Shown here: positions 39,440-46,123 of the stretch, in pieces
How the letters are laid out: every line of letters begins with the position of its first letter
Numbering within the stretch: position 1 is the first letter of the stretch
Notes under the pieces: model-generated
Database searches by the model: none
Told to the model about the DNA's origin: nothing
The model's input: only the letters and a program-made list of their open reading frames with translations
IMG/VR virus record: IMGVR_UViG_3300035670_000341
Coordinates: 1 to 48,032 of that record
Length of the DNA: 48,032 nucleotides
Strand: one strand, 5' to 3'
Origin: a virus
Position numbers and translations under genes: made by a program

Positions 39440-39648
39440 TCGTCGGACTCCTTTGCTGGGTTAGTGTTTTGCTGCATCTCGACCTTGTTCTTTAGGATGT
39501 CAGCATAACAAGTGCAAGTCATGACAAAGGGTGAGTTAGAGCGCTCACATCTTGCACATATCCAACCATATGTTACGCCTTTCCATCTTACGCTTCCAAC
39601 CATAAAATTAATCTTGTCAGGGTTGGGCTCTGGCACTTGATAGCTCAT
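39436..39648 (-). CDS. Small zinc-ribbon-like protein
   Basis: 70 residues from ATG 39648 (MSYQVPEPNPDKINFMVGSV). Contains GWICARCERSN then FVMTCTCYADI, that is CxxC...CxC, possibly a small zinc ribbon. ATGA overlaps the tiny membrane gene before it and ThyX after it. No family recognised. Confidence 0.68.
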   Translation of the reverse strand: MSYQVPEPNPDKINFMVGSVRWKGVTYGWICARCERSNSPFVMTCTCYADILKNKVEMQQNTNPAKESDE

Positions 39649-39719
39649 TCGCTGGACTCTGCGTATAGAAGTAGGAGGACGCCCACCACGAAGATGAGAA
39701 TGAGAAATCCTTCGATCAT
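39645..39719 (-). CDS. Tiny membrane peptide, third in the array
   Basis: 24 residues: MIEGFLILIFVVGVLLLLYA then ESSE. One hydrophobic helix and an acidic end. ATGA overlaps both neighbours exactly (39719-39716 and 39648-39645). It lacks the LWFG core of the other two, so kinship is only by form and position. Expected to insert in the inner membrane. Confidence 0.68.
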   Translation of the reverse strand: MIEGFLILIFVVGVLLLLYAESSE

Positions 39720-39799
39720 GGCTTTGAGATGAAGTAGATGAAACCAAACCAAAGAAGGGCAAGAAGGAGAATCCCGAGGACGAAGGATGTTTCGCTCAT
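39716..39799 (-). CDS. Tiny membrane peptide, second in the array
   Basis: 27 residues: MSETSFVLGILLLALLWFGF then IYFISKP. One transmembrane helix with a short basic end. The core LLWFGFIYFIS closely matches LWFGLIFYVSS in the gene before it, so the two are tandem paralogues. ATGA overlaps at both ends. Far too short for standard annotation. Confidence 0.75.
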   Translation of the reverse strand: MSETSFVLGILLLALLWFGFIYFISKP

Positions 39800-39879
39800 C
39801 GCTTTGAAGAGACGTAAAAGATGAGACCAAACCAGAGTATCGAGAGGAAAAGCAAGACTAAGAAGTCATCTAGAGTCAT
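39796..39879 (-). CDS. Tiny membrane peptide, first in the array
   Basis: 27 residues: MTLDDFLVLLFLSILWFGLI then FYVSSKR. A single helix with acidic N-terminal and basic C-terminal ends, so it probably has its N-terminus out or in by the positive-inside rule (Lys/Arg in the cytoplasm). ATGA overlap with the GroES-like stop and with the next copy. Paralogue of the second peptide. Confidence 0.75.
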   Translation of the reverse strand: MTLDDFLVLLFLSILWFGLIFYVSSKR

Positions 39880-40301
39880 GCGCCGAACCTCTGTTCAAAC
39901 TTCTGCTTCATCTCAATGACACGGGGCATGCGCTGATAGGCATCGCGGAGGATTAGCATCGCAGCTTCGGCGGGAGCTTCTTCGTATGTGTCTCCCATGA
40001 GGAGGAAGAGTCCCGGAACCTTAGTCGTAGGAGGCGTGACGATTGCAATGACGCCAGCTTCCTTCAACATGATGAGCTTGTTTCCTTCGTCCGCATCGTT
40101 CACCACCATGCCGGAGTATGGATTGAACACAACGTAATCTCCGACTTGCACATCCTTCACCTCAGGTCCAACGGACTTCACGATTCCTTGATCGCTTCGA
40201 TCCTTCGTGGATTCAGGACGCACGATGAGGGAAGATCCGTACCAAGTATCTGGATCATCCAAAGCTGCGACGAGGATGTTATCGCGGAGTGGGATTAGCA
40301 T
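39876..40301 (-). CDS. GroES-like co-chaperonin
   Basis: 141 residues. Starts MLIPLRDNILVAALDDPDTW; mobile-loop-like LIVRPESTKDRSDQG and barrel strand IVKSVGPEVKDVQVGDYVVF are GroES-like. GroES is about 97 residues; this has a helical C-terminal extension of about 45 (AEAAMLILRDAYQRMPRVIE). Phages such as T4 (gp31) use their own co-chaperonin to fold the capsid in host GroEL. The IVL-type tripeptide for GroEL contact is LIV here. ATGA links it to the peptide array. Confidence 0.82.
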   Translation of the reverse strand: MLIPLRDNILVAALDDPDTWYGSSLIVRPESTKDRSDQGIVKSVGPEVKDVQVGDYVVFNPYSGMVVNDADEGNKLIMLKEAGVIAIVTPPTTKVPGLFLLMGDTYEEAPAEAAMLILRDAYQRMPRVIEMKQKFEQRFGA

Positions 40302-40518
40302 TGTACTTGAGGTTGAGTTCGGAGATGCCTAGTTCGAAGAGAGCTGACGCTTCCTTACGAAGCAAGGCTGCGATTGTTTGGTGAAGCTGGGATGATGCGT
40401 GGTTTATTTCAAAGTGCGTCGCTGCCGCGGTTAAAGAAGTAGCGACTAAGAATCTGCTGGACACTATATTCTGAAACGTTGGACTGTCCGTGCTTGTATC
40501 CCAAGGAATAGATGTCAT
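40279..40518 (-). CDS. Hypothetical small protein, uncertain
   Basis: 79 codons from ATG 40518. The last 30 (LLRKEASALFELGISELNLK) look like a clean helix, and the ORF overlaps the GroES-like start by 23 bases. But the ATG lies 110 bases inside the upstream gene, in another frame, and the only other start is a TTG near 40365. A gene is possible from 40279 to about 40365; the long form is doubtful. Confidence 0.35.
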   Translation of the reverse strand: MTSIPWDTSTDSPTFQNIVSSRFLVATSLTAAATHFEINHASSQLHQTIAALLRKEASALFELGISELNLKYNANPTPR

Positions 40519-40672
40519 ATACGAGGTTGTCGATTTGGGAAGCTGAGATGCGGTCAGAGAGGTAGTTGATCTGATGCAACCTCAGAACGGAAGCACGAAC
40601 ATCTTCGGGAAGAGATTCCCACACTTCGACATCATGGAGTGACGCGGCGGGGCGCGGGAAGTTCTGCGGCAT
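40409..40672 (-). CDS. Hypothetical helical protein
   Basis: 87 residues from ATG 40672 (MPQNFPRPAASLHDVEVWES), helical with SASQIDNLVYDIYSLGYKHG and a basic end. No family recognised. Overlaps the upstream gene by 41 bases. Confidence 0.6.
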   Translation of the reverse strand: MPQNFPRPAASLHDVEVWESLPEDVRASVLRLHQINYLSDRISASQIDNLVYDIYSLGYKHGQSNVSEYSVQQILSRYFFNRGSDAL

Positions 40673-40823
40673 CTGCGATCCTCTGGAGTTTGAGTTTGCG
40701 CGCTTCGCATGCTTCGATCTGGAGATGCAGATCTGCGACACGTTCATCAAGAAGATCCATTTCTCGGAAGATATGATCCTGAAGGATGCGTTCGATGTTT
40801 GTTTCTAGGACTGGGGATGTCAT
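40632..40823 (-). CDS. Small coiled-coil protein
   Basis: 63 residues, a coiled coil (MTSPVLETNIERILQDHIFR, then LHLQIEACEARKLKLQRIAD) with a Pro/Arg end. ATGA overlap with the gene upstream. No family recognised. Confidence 0.65.
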   Translation of the reverse strand: MTSPVLETNIERILQDHIFREMDLLDERVADLHLQIEACEARKLKLQRIADAAELPAPRRVTP

Positions 40824-41026
40824 AGTGATAGCTTCTCTTTGTTAAGTGTGTAGCCGTTGACGTTGGCGCTGCCTTCTTCCACGAAACCCACTCCCAGTTC
40901 CACGTACGGAAGACCTAATCGGATATCATCGTCGATCCGCGCATCATCCAACGCGGCGTTCGCGCTGACCACGCTGATCCCGATTACGGTTCCCTGTGGA
41001 TCGCGTACAACATAAGCGTCGATCAT
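40820..41026 (-). CDS. MIDAYVVRDPQG protein, copy 2
   Basis: 68 residues. MIDAYVVRDPQGTVIGISVV and ANVNGYTLNKEKLSL are shared with the gene just upstream (copy 1), so this is a tandem duplicate. Asp/Val/Gly-rich, beta-alpha like. ATGA overlap. Function unknown. Confidence 0.75.
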   Translation of the reverse strand: MIDAYVVRDPQGTVIGISVVSANAALDDARIDDDIRLGLPYVELGVGFVEEGSANVNGYTLNKEKLSL

Positions 41027-41238
41027 AGCGCCACCTGCTCGCGCTTGAGTGTGTAACCGTTGGCGTTGGCCTTTCCGTCGCGATTGAACAATGCGACGAG
41101 TGCATTGTATGGCACGCCACAGCCATGGTCGTTCGGCTGGTAGTTGTCATGAACATCACCAAGTGCTTGGCTCACGCTGTCCACGCTCATCCCGATCACG
41201 CGCCCTTGCGGGTCGCGCACGATGTAGGCGTCGATCAT
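41023..41238 (-). CDS. MIDAYIVRDPQG protein, copy 1
   Basis: 71 residues from ATG 41238, overlapping the previous stop as ATGA. Matches copy 2 at MIDAYIVRDPQGRVIGMS and NANGYTLKREQVAL; the middle differs (HDNYQPNDHGCGVPYN). Codons are more GC-rich here than in copy 2, so the two have diverged in composition. Function unknown. Confidence 0.75.
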   Translation of the reverse strand: MIDAYIVRDPQGRVIGMSVDSVSQALGDVHDNYQPNDHGCGVPYNALVALFNRDGKANANGYTLKREQVAL

Positions 41239-41522
41239 GCGTCCTCTCCGTCGATGGCGCAGAGGGTGGGGCAGGGATAAAAATCCCAGTCGCTCGAATC
41301 GCTGGAATGGCAAACCACGCAATGCGCGCCGTCAAACGTCGGTCGGTGCAACGCTCGGATTCGTTCGATGACGGTGCGGAGCTTTGCAATCTCCTCAGCC
41401 ATGTTGACGGCTACTGTGGATTCTTCCTTGCTAGTACTTGCGCTGTACCAGTTGAATGATGCTAGTACTTCATCTGCTCCAACACTCATGTTTATCCAAT
41501 AGATTTCATCTGCTTCGCTCAT
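41235..41522 (-). CDS. IERIRALH protein, copy 2
   Basis: 95 residues with the C-terminal pattern IERIRALHRPTFDGAHCVVC then FYPCPTLCAIDGEDA. The IERIRALH...YPC..L..ID signature is found as an isolated tail domain in unrelated phage and mobile-element proteins, as I recall. Shares it with the gene upstream (41519). ATGA overlaps. Confidence 0.72.
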   Translation of the reverse strand: MSEADEIYWINMSVGADEVLASFNWYSASTSKEESTVAVNMAEEIAKLRTVIERIRALHRPTFDGAHCVVCHSSDSSDWDFYPCPTLCAIDGEDA

Positions 41523-41758
41523 GTGTTTGTCTCGTCAAGGATGCGAAGTTCACGGCAAGGATAAGGATAACCATCGAAGTCGCAGACTGTCATCTTGAGA
41601 TCAGGGTGAGCATATGGTTGATGTAATGCTCGGATTCGCTCGATAGTTTTGAGAAGTTTCTGGTACTCAGCATACTGCACATATTCCCCTTCATCGTCCT
41701 CGACCTCGCTGCATCCGCAGAAGCCGTAGTCGTTCACGAACTTGTATCGCTGCGTCAT
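41519..41758 (-). CDS. IERIRALH protein, copy 1
   Basis: 79 residues. N-terminal YGFCGCSEVEDDEGE and C-terminal TIERIRALHQPYAHPDLKMT then YPCRELRILDETNT. Related to copy 2 only in the tail. Function unknown. ATGA overlaps with both neighbours. Confidence 0.72.
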   Translation of the reverse strand: MTQRYKFVNDYGFCGCSEVEDDEGEYVQYAEYQKLLKTIERIRALHQPYAHPDLKMTVCDFDGYPYPCRELRILDETNT

Positions 41759-42063
41759 ACTTTTTCCTCGTCGATGTGTGGGAAGGCGTTGCGAAGTCTA
41801 GAGCAAAGGTCTTCGATGTCAGCCGCACGAATAAAGGGACCCTTATCAGAACGCTCCCACCAAGCATGAACTACTTGTCCCAACGTCAGCACCGGCTCAT
41901 ATGGAGTCTTCTTGAGATCCATCAACGAGGCGTGGTCATCGTCGGATAGAAATTGTAGGTTGGTGATGACGTTTGCCGCAGACTTGTAGCTTATTCCACA
42001 GTAATGCCATCGCTCTGTATCCGGATAGTAATAAATTCCCTTGTACACCCGCAGCTTTTTCAT
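41755..42063 (-). CDS. Hypothetical protein
   Basis: 102 residues from ATG 42063 (MKKLRVYKGIYYYPDTERWH), with a Tyr/Trp-rich N-terminus and helical C-terminus (FIRAADIEDLCSRLRNAF). ATGA overlap with the gene upstream. No family recognised. Confidence 0.68.
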   Translation of the reverse strand: MKKLRVYKGIYYYPDTERWHYCGISYKSAANVITNLQFLSDDDHASLMDLKKTPYEPVLTLGQVVHAWWERSDKGPFIRAADIEDLCSRLRNAFPHIDEEKV

Positions 42064-42350
42064 GCTTTCTCCTGAGATAATTGACGTGAGAAAGTTATAG
42101 GTTCGTATGTCTGAGCAAAGATGTCCGGTTTGCATGGATAAAATTCCCCCCGAACACCTTGAATGATGTAGTCGCCTGCCGTAGCCATCATCTGCCCTTC
42201 CAACGTATCAATGACGAGATGCAACGTATCAGCATCCCATGTCGAAGAGCCACACCATTTCGCAATTATTGATATGTTGGTAGATTTGATTGGACCCATT
42301 GCGAAGATAGTAACGGGCCGCTTACGATACTGTAGCGGTACATCATTCAT
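42060..42350 (-). CDS. Conserved small phage protein (GEFYPCKPDIF)
   Basis: 96 residues. LEGQMMATAGDYIIQGVRGE and FYPCKPDIFAQTYEPI match a signature I recall from many phage small proteins (GD.IIRGV.GE.YPCKPDIF..TYE); function unknown. The first half is alpha/beta with a cysteine. First gene after the tRNA. Confidence 0.82.
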   Translation of the reverse strand: MNDVPLQYRKRPVTIFAMGPIKSTNISIIAKWCGSSTWDADTLHLVIDTLEGQMMATAGDYIIQGVRGEFYPCKPDIFAQTYEPITFSRQLSQEKA

Positions 42351-42382
42351 GCTTTCTCCTTTGTGTGATGGTTTGTACTACA

Positions 42383-42453
42383 CAGCCCCGGTGAGAATCG
42401 AACTCACGTCCTCGCATCCAAAGTGCGCTGCACTACCATTGTGCTACGGGGCA
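42383..42453 (-). tRNA. tRNA-Gln (anticodon TTG)
   Basis: Read on the minus strand: acceptor TGCCCCG/CGGGGCT, D-stem GCAC/GTGC with AATGGTA loop, anticodon stem GCGCA with loop CTTTGGA (anticodon TTG), T-stem GTGAG/CTCAC with TTCGATT. Discriminator G73 and the weak U1-U72 position fit the GlnRS preference for an open first pair. No CCA is encoded. It decodes CAA and CAG, and several virion genes here are unusually rich in Gln codons. Confidence 0.9.
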
Positions 42454-42640
42454 AAATGCGGAAGGGCTTAACGTAGGAATATGTCGCGAACCCAGAGGGG
42501 GGATATTCCTTTAGTGGGTGAGGTAAGTACACCGACAACTCTTGTCCCACAACGCCGTTAAGCTTTCACAGCAGGGGCATGCGTATGCGATGGCAAGACC
42601 ATGACGGTTTTACAGGCATGCTGTGTTCCGCTATGCTACA
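42454..42640. other. Structured non-coding interval beside tRNA
   Basis: 187 bases without a gene. Inverted repeats AGGAATAT (42475-42482) with ATATTCCT (42503-42510), and CACAGCA (about 42569-42575) with TGCTGTG (about 42619-42625), can form hairpins. A second tRNA was sought and not found. It may hold a promoter or RNA for the 42350-34571 genes, but nothing specific is shown. Confidence 0.4.
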
Positions 42641-43126
42641 TTAGAACGGGCGGCAGCCCTTGTAGTTCTGGTACTGCTTATCGCCCTGCGTACGGATGTC
42701 CACGTTCACGATAAGACGGGACTTGACGAGATCCGTGTACGCAGAACCGAGGACGCCATTCTCCGTGTCGATGGAGAGATCAAGATCCCCGAAGTTCGTG
42801 CGGAACTCAGCGTCCGCCTCTTCGGTGCCGGGACGGATACCCTTGCAGCACATCACGAAACGGAGCAGACGATCAAACGAAGCCTCATCCTCGCCCACGA
42901 TGAAGTCCACGTTGATGAGCTTGCCAGCGAACTCCGCATCGCCCGAAGCATCTGCAACGATGCGCGTACCGATGCCAACCATATGCATCGTCTGACCGGC
43001 GCGGGCACCGTTCTTGATCTCCACGGCACGATACTTCGCAGAGATAACTTCCACCTCGTACTCGTTAGCAGGAGCGATGAAGATACGCGAAGAGAACTTG
43101 TCGAGATTCGGCTTGAAGATAGACAT
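42641..43126 (-). CDS. Candidate single-stranded-DNA-binding protein
   Basis: 161 residues from ATG 43126 (MSIFKPNLDKFSSRIFIAPA). Beta-rich core (EYEVEVISAKYRAVEIKNG, FAGKLINVDFIVGEDE), with an aromatic end (QYQNYKGCRPF). Its position directly downstream of a Sak4-like ATPase is where SSB genes usually sit, and the beta-plus-aromatic-tail form could be an OB fold. No diagnostic motif, so this is inference. Confidence 0.5.
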   Translation of the reverse strand: MSIFKPNLDKFSSRIFIAPANEYEVEVISAKYRAVEIKNGARAGQTMHMVGIGTRIVADASGDAEFAGKLINVDFIVGEDEASFDRLLRFVMCCKGIRPGTEEADAEFRTNFGDLDLSIDTENGVLGSAYTDLVKSRLIVNVDIRTQGDKQYQNYKGCRPF

Positions 43127-43133
43127 GAGTAAA

Positions 43134-43955
43134 CTAGAGAGAAGAAGTAGTTTGCCACTTGTGAATGCGAGAGAACACTTCCTTTGCCGTGATGTCACGC
43201 TCCGGATTCTTGAAGAGTCCACCCCAGCGAGTCTTCGCCATGATGCCGCCTTCTGATTCCGTAACGAACTCACGCTTCACGTTTGCGCCAGTTCCCACAG
43301 TACGAATATACCATACCATATCGAAGATTCCTGGCATGGCATCTGGCGTATCAGTCCCCGTGAAGAGGGGCTTAGTAGCAACGATGTTGTTCGTTCCCTC
43401 CTTGCGATAGAGTCTTTCGTGCGCGCAGACAATGCAGTTCTTTCCTTCGGAGCGAAGTCCATCCGTCATCTGCCGAAGGAAGGATTCGACGAGTCCCATC
43501 TCTGTGCCGAAGTCTGCGAGAGTTGGGATGACGATATCCTTGAACTTGCCTGACTGCGCGTTGCCTGAAGTCTTAGACTTTCCAGAGATTCCGTTCAGTT
43601 CGATTGCTTTGTTTCTCGCAGCGATGCGCGTGGAGTTGATGTCGTCGATGACAAGCCCCGTCCAATCATTCTTGGTGGCGGGAGCAAGCAAGGAATCAAT
43701 CTGGTTACGCAAAGCATCGAACATCTTCGGCATGGTAGGAGTATCATCGGGATGAAGTTCCACGATGAAGGGATCAGTTCCTACCTTATCCTTGAAAAGC
43801 TTGGACTTCAAGGTGATGATGCCGTTACGATCTGTCATGACAATCCAATCATCTCCGGCTCCTGCGGACCAGAAAGTCTTGCCCGTTCCGGCTGCTCCGT
43901 AGAGCATCATGCAGGTTCCCTCGATGTGCTTGTCTTCGGAGATTCTTTTTAGCAT
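43134..43955 (-). CDS. Sak4-like RecA-type ATPase
   Basis: 273 residues. Walker A MLYGAAGTGKTFWS (about 17-30), Walker B GLVIDDINSTR (about 99-109), sensor region NCIVCAHERLYRKEG and a C-terminal R-rich end. The sequence fits the AAA_24/Sak4 family of RecA-like phage recombinases. These help single-strand annealing with SSB. The candidate SSB follows and a RecB-like nuclease precedes, giving a recombination cluster. Confidence 0.82.
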   Translation of the reverse strand: MLKRISEDKHIEGTCMMLYGAAGTGKTFWSAGAGDDWIVMTDRNGIITLKSKLFKDKVGTDPFIVELHPDDTPTMPKMFDALRNQIDSLLAPATKNDWTGLVIDDINSTRIAARNKAIELNGISGKSKTSGNAQSGKFKDIVIPTLADFGTEMGLVESFLRQMTDGLRSEGKNCIVCAHERLYRKEGTNNIVATKPLFTGTDTPDAMPGIFDMVWYIRTVGTGANVKREFVTESEGGIMAKTRWGGLFKNPERDITAKEVFSRIHKWQTTSSL

Positions 43956-43958
43956 GTT

Positions 43959-44156
43959 TTATGAGGTTGGAAGTACGATCTTTTCTAGTTTGGTTCCAGC
44001 ACTTTCCACTATGTTTTCGTCTATTTGCAATAGCTCTGCGATGGCTTCTAGAGTTCCCTTTTTGTCTTTGCTTAAGATTGACATAGCAAGATATACGGAA
44101 ACAGCAACAAGAAGAGTTTCCTCTCTAGTAAGCACAAGTGTATAAGTATCAGTCAT
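43959..44156 (-). CDS. Hypothetical helical protein
   Basis: 65 residues, MTDTYTLVLTREETLLVAVS, helical, with an amphipathic second half (GTLEAIAELLQIDENIVESA). No family recognised. Between nuclease and Sak4-like genes with gaps of three bases. Confidence 0.66.
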   Translation of the reverse strand: MTDTYTLVLTREETLLVAVSVYLAMSILSKDKKGTLEAIAELLQIDENIVESAGTKLEKIVLPTS

Positions 44157-44159
44157 GTA

Positions 44160-45065
44160 TCACTCCTTTATCTGTTTCTGGTCAACTTCTTCATGCTTCC
44201 AAGGTTGCAGAAGGTACTGCGTCTTAAGCGTGTTCTCCATCGCCGCTTCGGATGGCTGAGTGCAGACTTGCCGGAAGTCACAGAAGGAACAAGAGACTTC
44301 GTGCATAGGCCACATGTCCTCATCTCTGCACATCTTCATCTGCTTATGAATGAAGACTTGATCGTCCACCCACTTCCGAACTTGCAGCATGGTGCGAGAA
44401 GATGGAACGCCCTGCACATCCGGGCCTACGGTCTTCGTGTTGTAGATGACGGTGAAGAGAACTCCGTCGATCACGCGATTCGGATAGCCGTTCTCATCGA
44501 GTCCATGTTGCAGGACAGATGCAGCGTAGATGTAACGGATAGCTTGATCGTTCGGCTCAAGCCCTTGCTTGAAGAACGTGAGTTGCTTTGAGCTAGTCTT
44601 CCAGTCACGAATCCAAGTGCGTCCGTTCCACTTGATAAGCTGATCGAATCTTCCTCCGATGGATGTGCCATCCGGAAAGAGGATGTTGAAAGGCTGTTCG
44701 ATAGCTTCTACCTTGATGACTCCATTCTTCGTCTCATCTTGCCACATCTTTAGAAGCTTCGCGAATGTGGTGATGAGGCGTTCGCGCGTCTGGAAGTCGA
44801 AGGTAGGATTTGTGGAGGACTTGAAGATTGGAAGAGCTGCTTGCATCGCTGCTCCCGCATCGCCCGTCTCGTAGAGAACTTCCAAATACTTATGAACGGA
44901 AGAGCCCCACGCGAAGACGCTTTGCCACTTTCCTTCCGGTGCGGTTCTTCCTAGGACCATGCGATAGAAATACTTGCGAGGACATTCCTTGAAGCATTTC
45001 GTCGCAGTATGGTCCATGTTCTCTGGTTCGAATCGTGGAAGATTCGGGAGAAGCTTTCTTGTCAT
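44160..45065 (-). CDS. PD-(D/E)XK nuclease, RecB/Cas4-like
   Basis: 301 residues. FKECPRKYFYRMVLGRTAPE, GSSVHKYLEVLY, core RTWIRDWKTSSKQL (D...xK with the catalytic D and K), and the C-terminal CSFCDFRQVC cysteines of the iron-sulphur PDDEXK_1 group. Probably a 5'-3' or 3'-5' exonuclease preparing ends for recombination. ATGA overlap with the previous gene. Confidence 0.88.
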   Translation of the reverse strand: MTRKLLPNLPRFEPENMDHTATKCFKECPRKYFYRMVLGRTAPEGKWQSVFAWGSSVHKYLEVLYETGDAGAAMQAALPIFKSSTNPTFDFQTRERLITTFAKLLKMWQDETKNGVIKVEAIEQPFNILFPDGTSIGGRFDQLIKWNGRTWIRDWKTSSKQLTFFKQGLEPNDQAIRYIYAASVLQHGLDENGYPNRVIDGVLFTVIYNTKTVGPDVQGVPSSRTMLQVRKWVDDQVFIHKQMKMCRDEDMWPMHEVSCSFCDFRQVCTQPSEAAMENTLKTQYLLQPWKHEEVDQKQIKE

Positions 45066-45268
45066 GACTGGATCTTCTCTTGGATTCTGTTAAGGATGTC
45101 ATCGAGTGAACCTTCCTCACGCTCCGCTTCCTCTCTAAAGAGTTGAAGAAGAGTAGAAAGAACCAAGGAGATCTTTCCGTTGGGGAAGGTTTCGTAGAAC
45201 CAGCGTGTATCGGAATCAGAAAGAGCTATGTTCGTGACGGAGCGCGCTGGGTTACGAGTACGAGACAT
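45062..45268 (-). CDS. Hypothetical small protein
   Basis: 68 residues from ATG 45268 (MSRTRNPARSVTNIALSDSD), ending in an acidic helix (AEREEGSLDDILNRIQEKIQ). No family recognised. Overlaps neighbours by 17 and four bases. Confidence 0.62.
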   Translation of the reverse strand: MSRTRNPARSVTNIALSDSDTRWFYETFPNGKISLVLSTLLQLFREEAEREEGSLDDILNRIQEKIQS

Positions 45269-45578
45269 GGCATTGCTGGTAGACGGAGATGGGATTCTTG
45301 TTATCATCCATCCCCTTGCCATGCTGGAGAAGCGTGACGCTCTTGTGATGACGAAGCCACGCTGCCATCGCAAGCGCACACACTAGGTTCGCACCGGAGA
45401 GGAGAAGATAATCATTCTCCGTTGCGGTCTTCGCATAGTTCTCGAAGGTGGTGAGGATGGATTGATAATTCTTCGCGGGCATGTATCCGGAAGTCATGTA
45501 GATGATTTCGCCGTATGCCTCCGCAGAAGAGTAGTCGTAGTTGGCGTTGTGGTTCGTGACGTAAACCTTTGGCTTCAT
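45252..45578 (-). CDS. Hypothetical alpha/beta protein
   Basis: 108 residues, with a Rossmann-like strand KVYVTNHNANYDYS, a middle helix, and NDYLLLSGANLVCALAMAAW then LLQHGKGMD. No family recognised by me; the LLLSGANL..A segment could bind a nucleotide. ATGA overlap with the gene upstream. Confidence 0.66.
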   Translation of the reverse strand: MKPKVYVTNHNANYDYSSAEAYGEIIYMTSGYMPAKNYQSILTTFENYAKTATENDYLLLSGANLVCALAMAAWLRHHKSVTLLQHGKGMDDNKNPISVYQQCHVSYS

Positions 45579-46123
45579 GTGAAGATCCTGAGTCGGCGGT
45601 TCATGAGAACAGAATACTTGTAGCCACGGCGATTGAGGAAGTTAATCAATGCTGACGTCTCTGCGTTGAGAGGATCAGCAAGATACTTCTTCGTTTCATC
45701 TGAGAGATTGTCGAGAAGAACTTGCACGGAGTGGGGGTTCTCCATGAGGAGATGCTGCGTAAGCTCAGAGTCAGACATCTCCAGCGCAGGTCCATCGCCC
45801 GGATGCACGGAAGGATCTTGCACGATGTTGTACATCACGGAGGTTTCAGGCGGCTTCTCTCCGACATGCATCGTGAAGTTCAGCTTGCGGCTAGGCTGGA
45901 AGTTGATCTCCAATCCGTTGGAACGCTTCACCATCCAGAACCTAGAGTTCCAATCTCTGCGAAGCATACTCTTGTAGAGTGTGAGATTGTTCTTCAAGGT
46001 TGTAGGCGCAGAGCATTCGATGAAGATCATCTTGCGATCTGCTTGCTGCTTCTCTAGCTCCGTGTCAATCGCCTGTGCGATTGGTTGGAGATTCTCTATC
46101 GTTCCTACGCTGAGTCGTCCCAT
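45575..46123 (-). CDS. Hypothetical protein
   Basis: 182 residues (MGRLSVGTIENLQPIAQAID). The N-terminus is helical, the middle beta (RFWMVKRSNGLEINFQPSRK), and the end helical (YLADPLNAETSALINFLNRR). No family recognised. Its start overlaps the 46065 gene by 59 bases in another frame; an inner ATG at 46030 is possible. Confidence 0.7.
   Translation of the reverse strand: MGRLSVGTIENLQPIAQAIDTELEKQQADRKMIFIECSAPTTLKNNLTLYKSMLRRDWNSRFWMVKRSNGLEINFQPSRKLNFTMHVGEKPPETSVMYNIVQDPSVHPGDGPALEMSDSELTQHLLMENPHSVQVLLDNLSDETKKYLADPLNAETSALINFLNRRGYKYSVLMNRRLRIFT

Noticed and set aside
42454-42640. A second tRNA next to tRNA-Gln
   Set aside because: A CTGTAAA loop-like piece is present but no matching anticodon or T stems.
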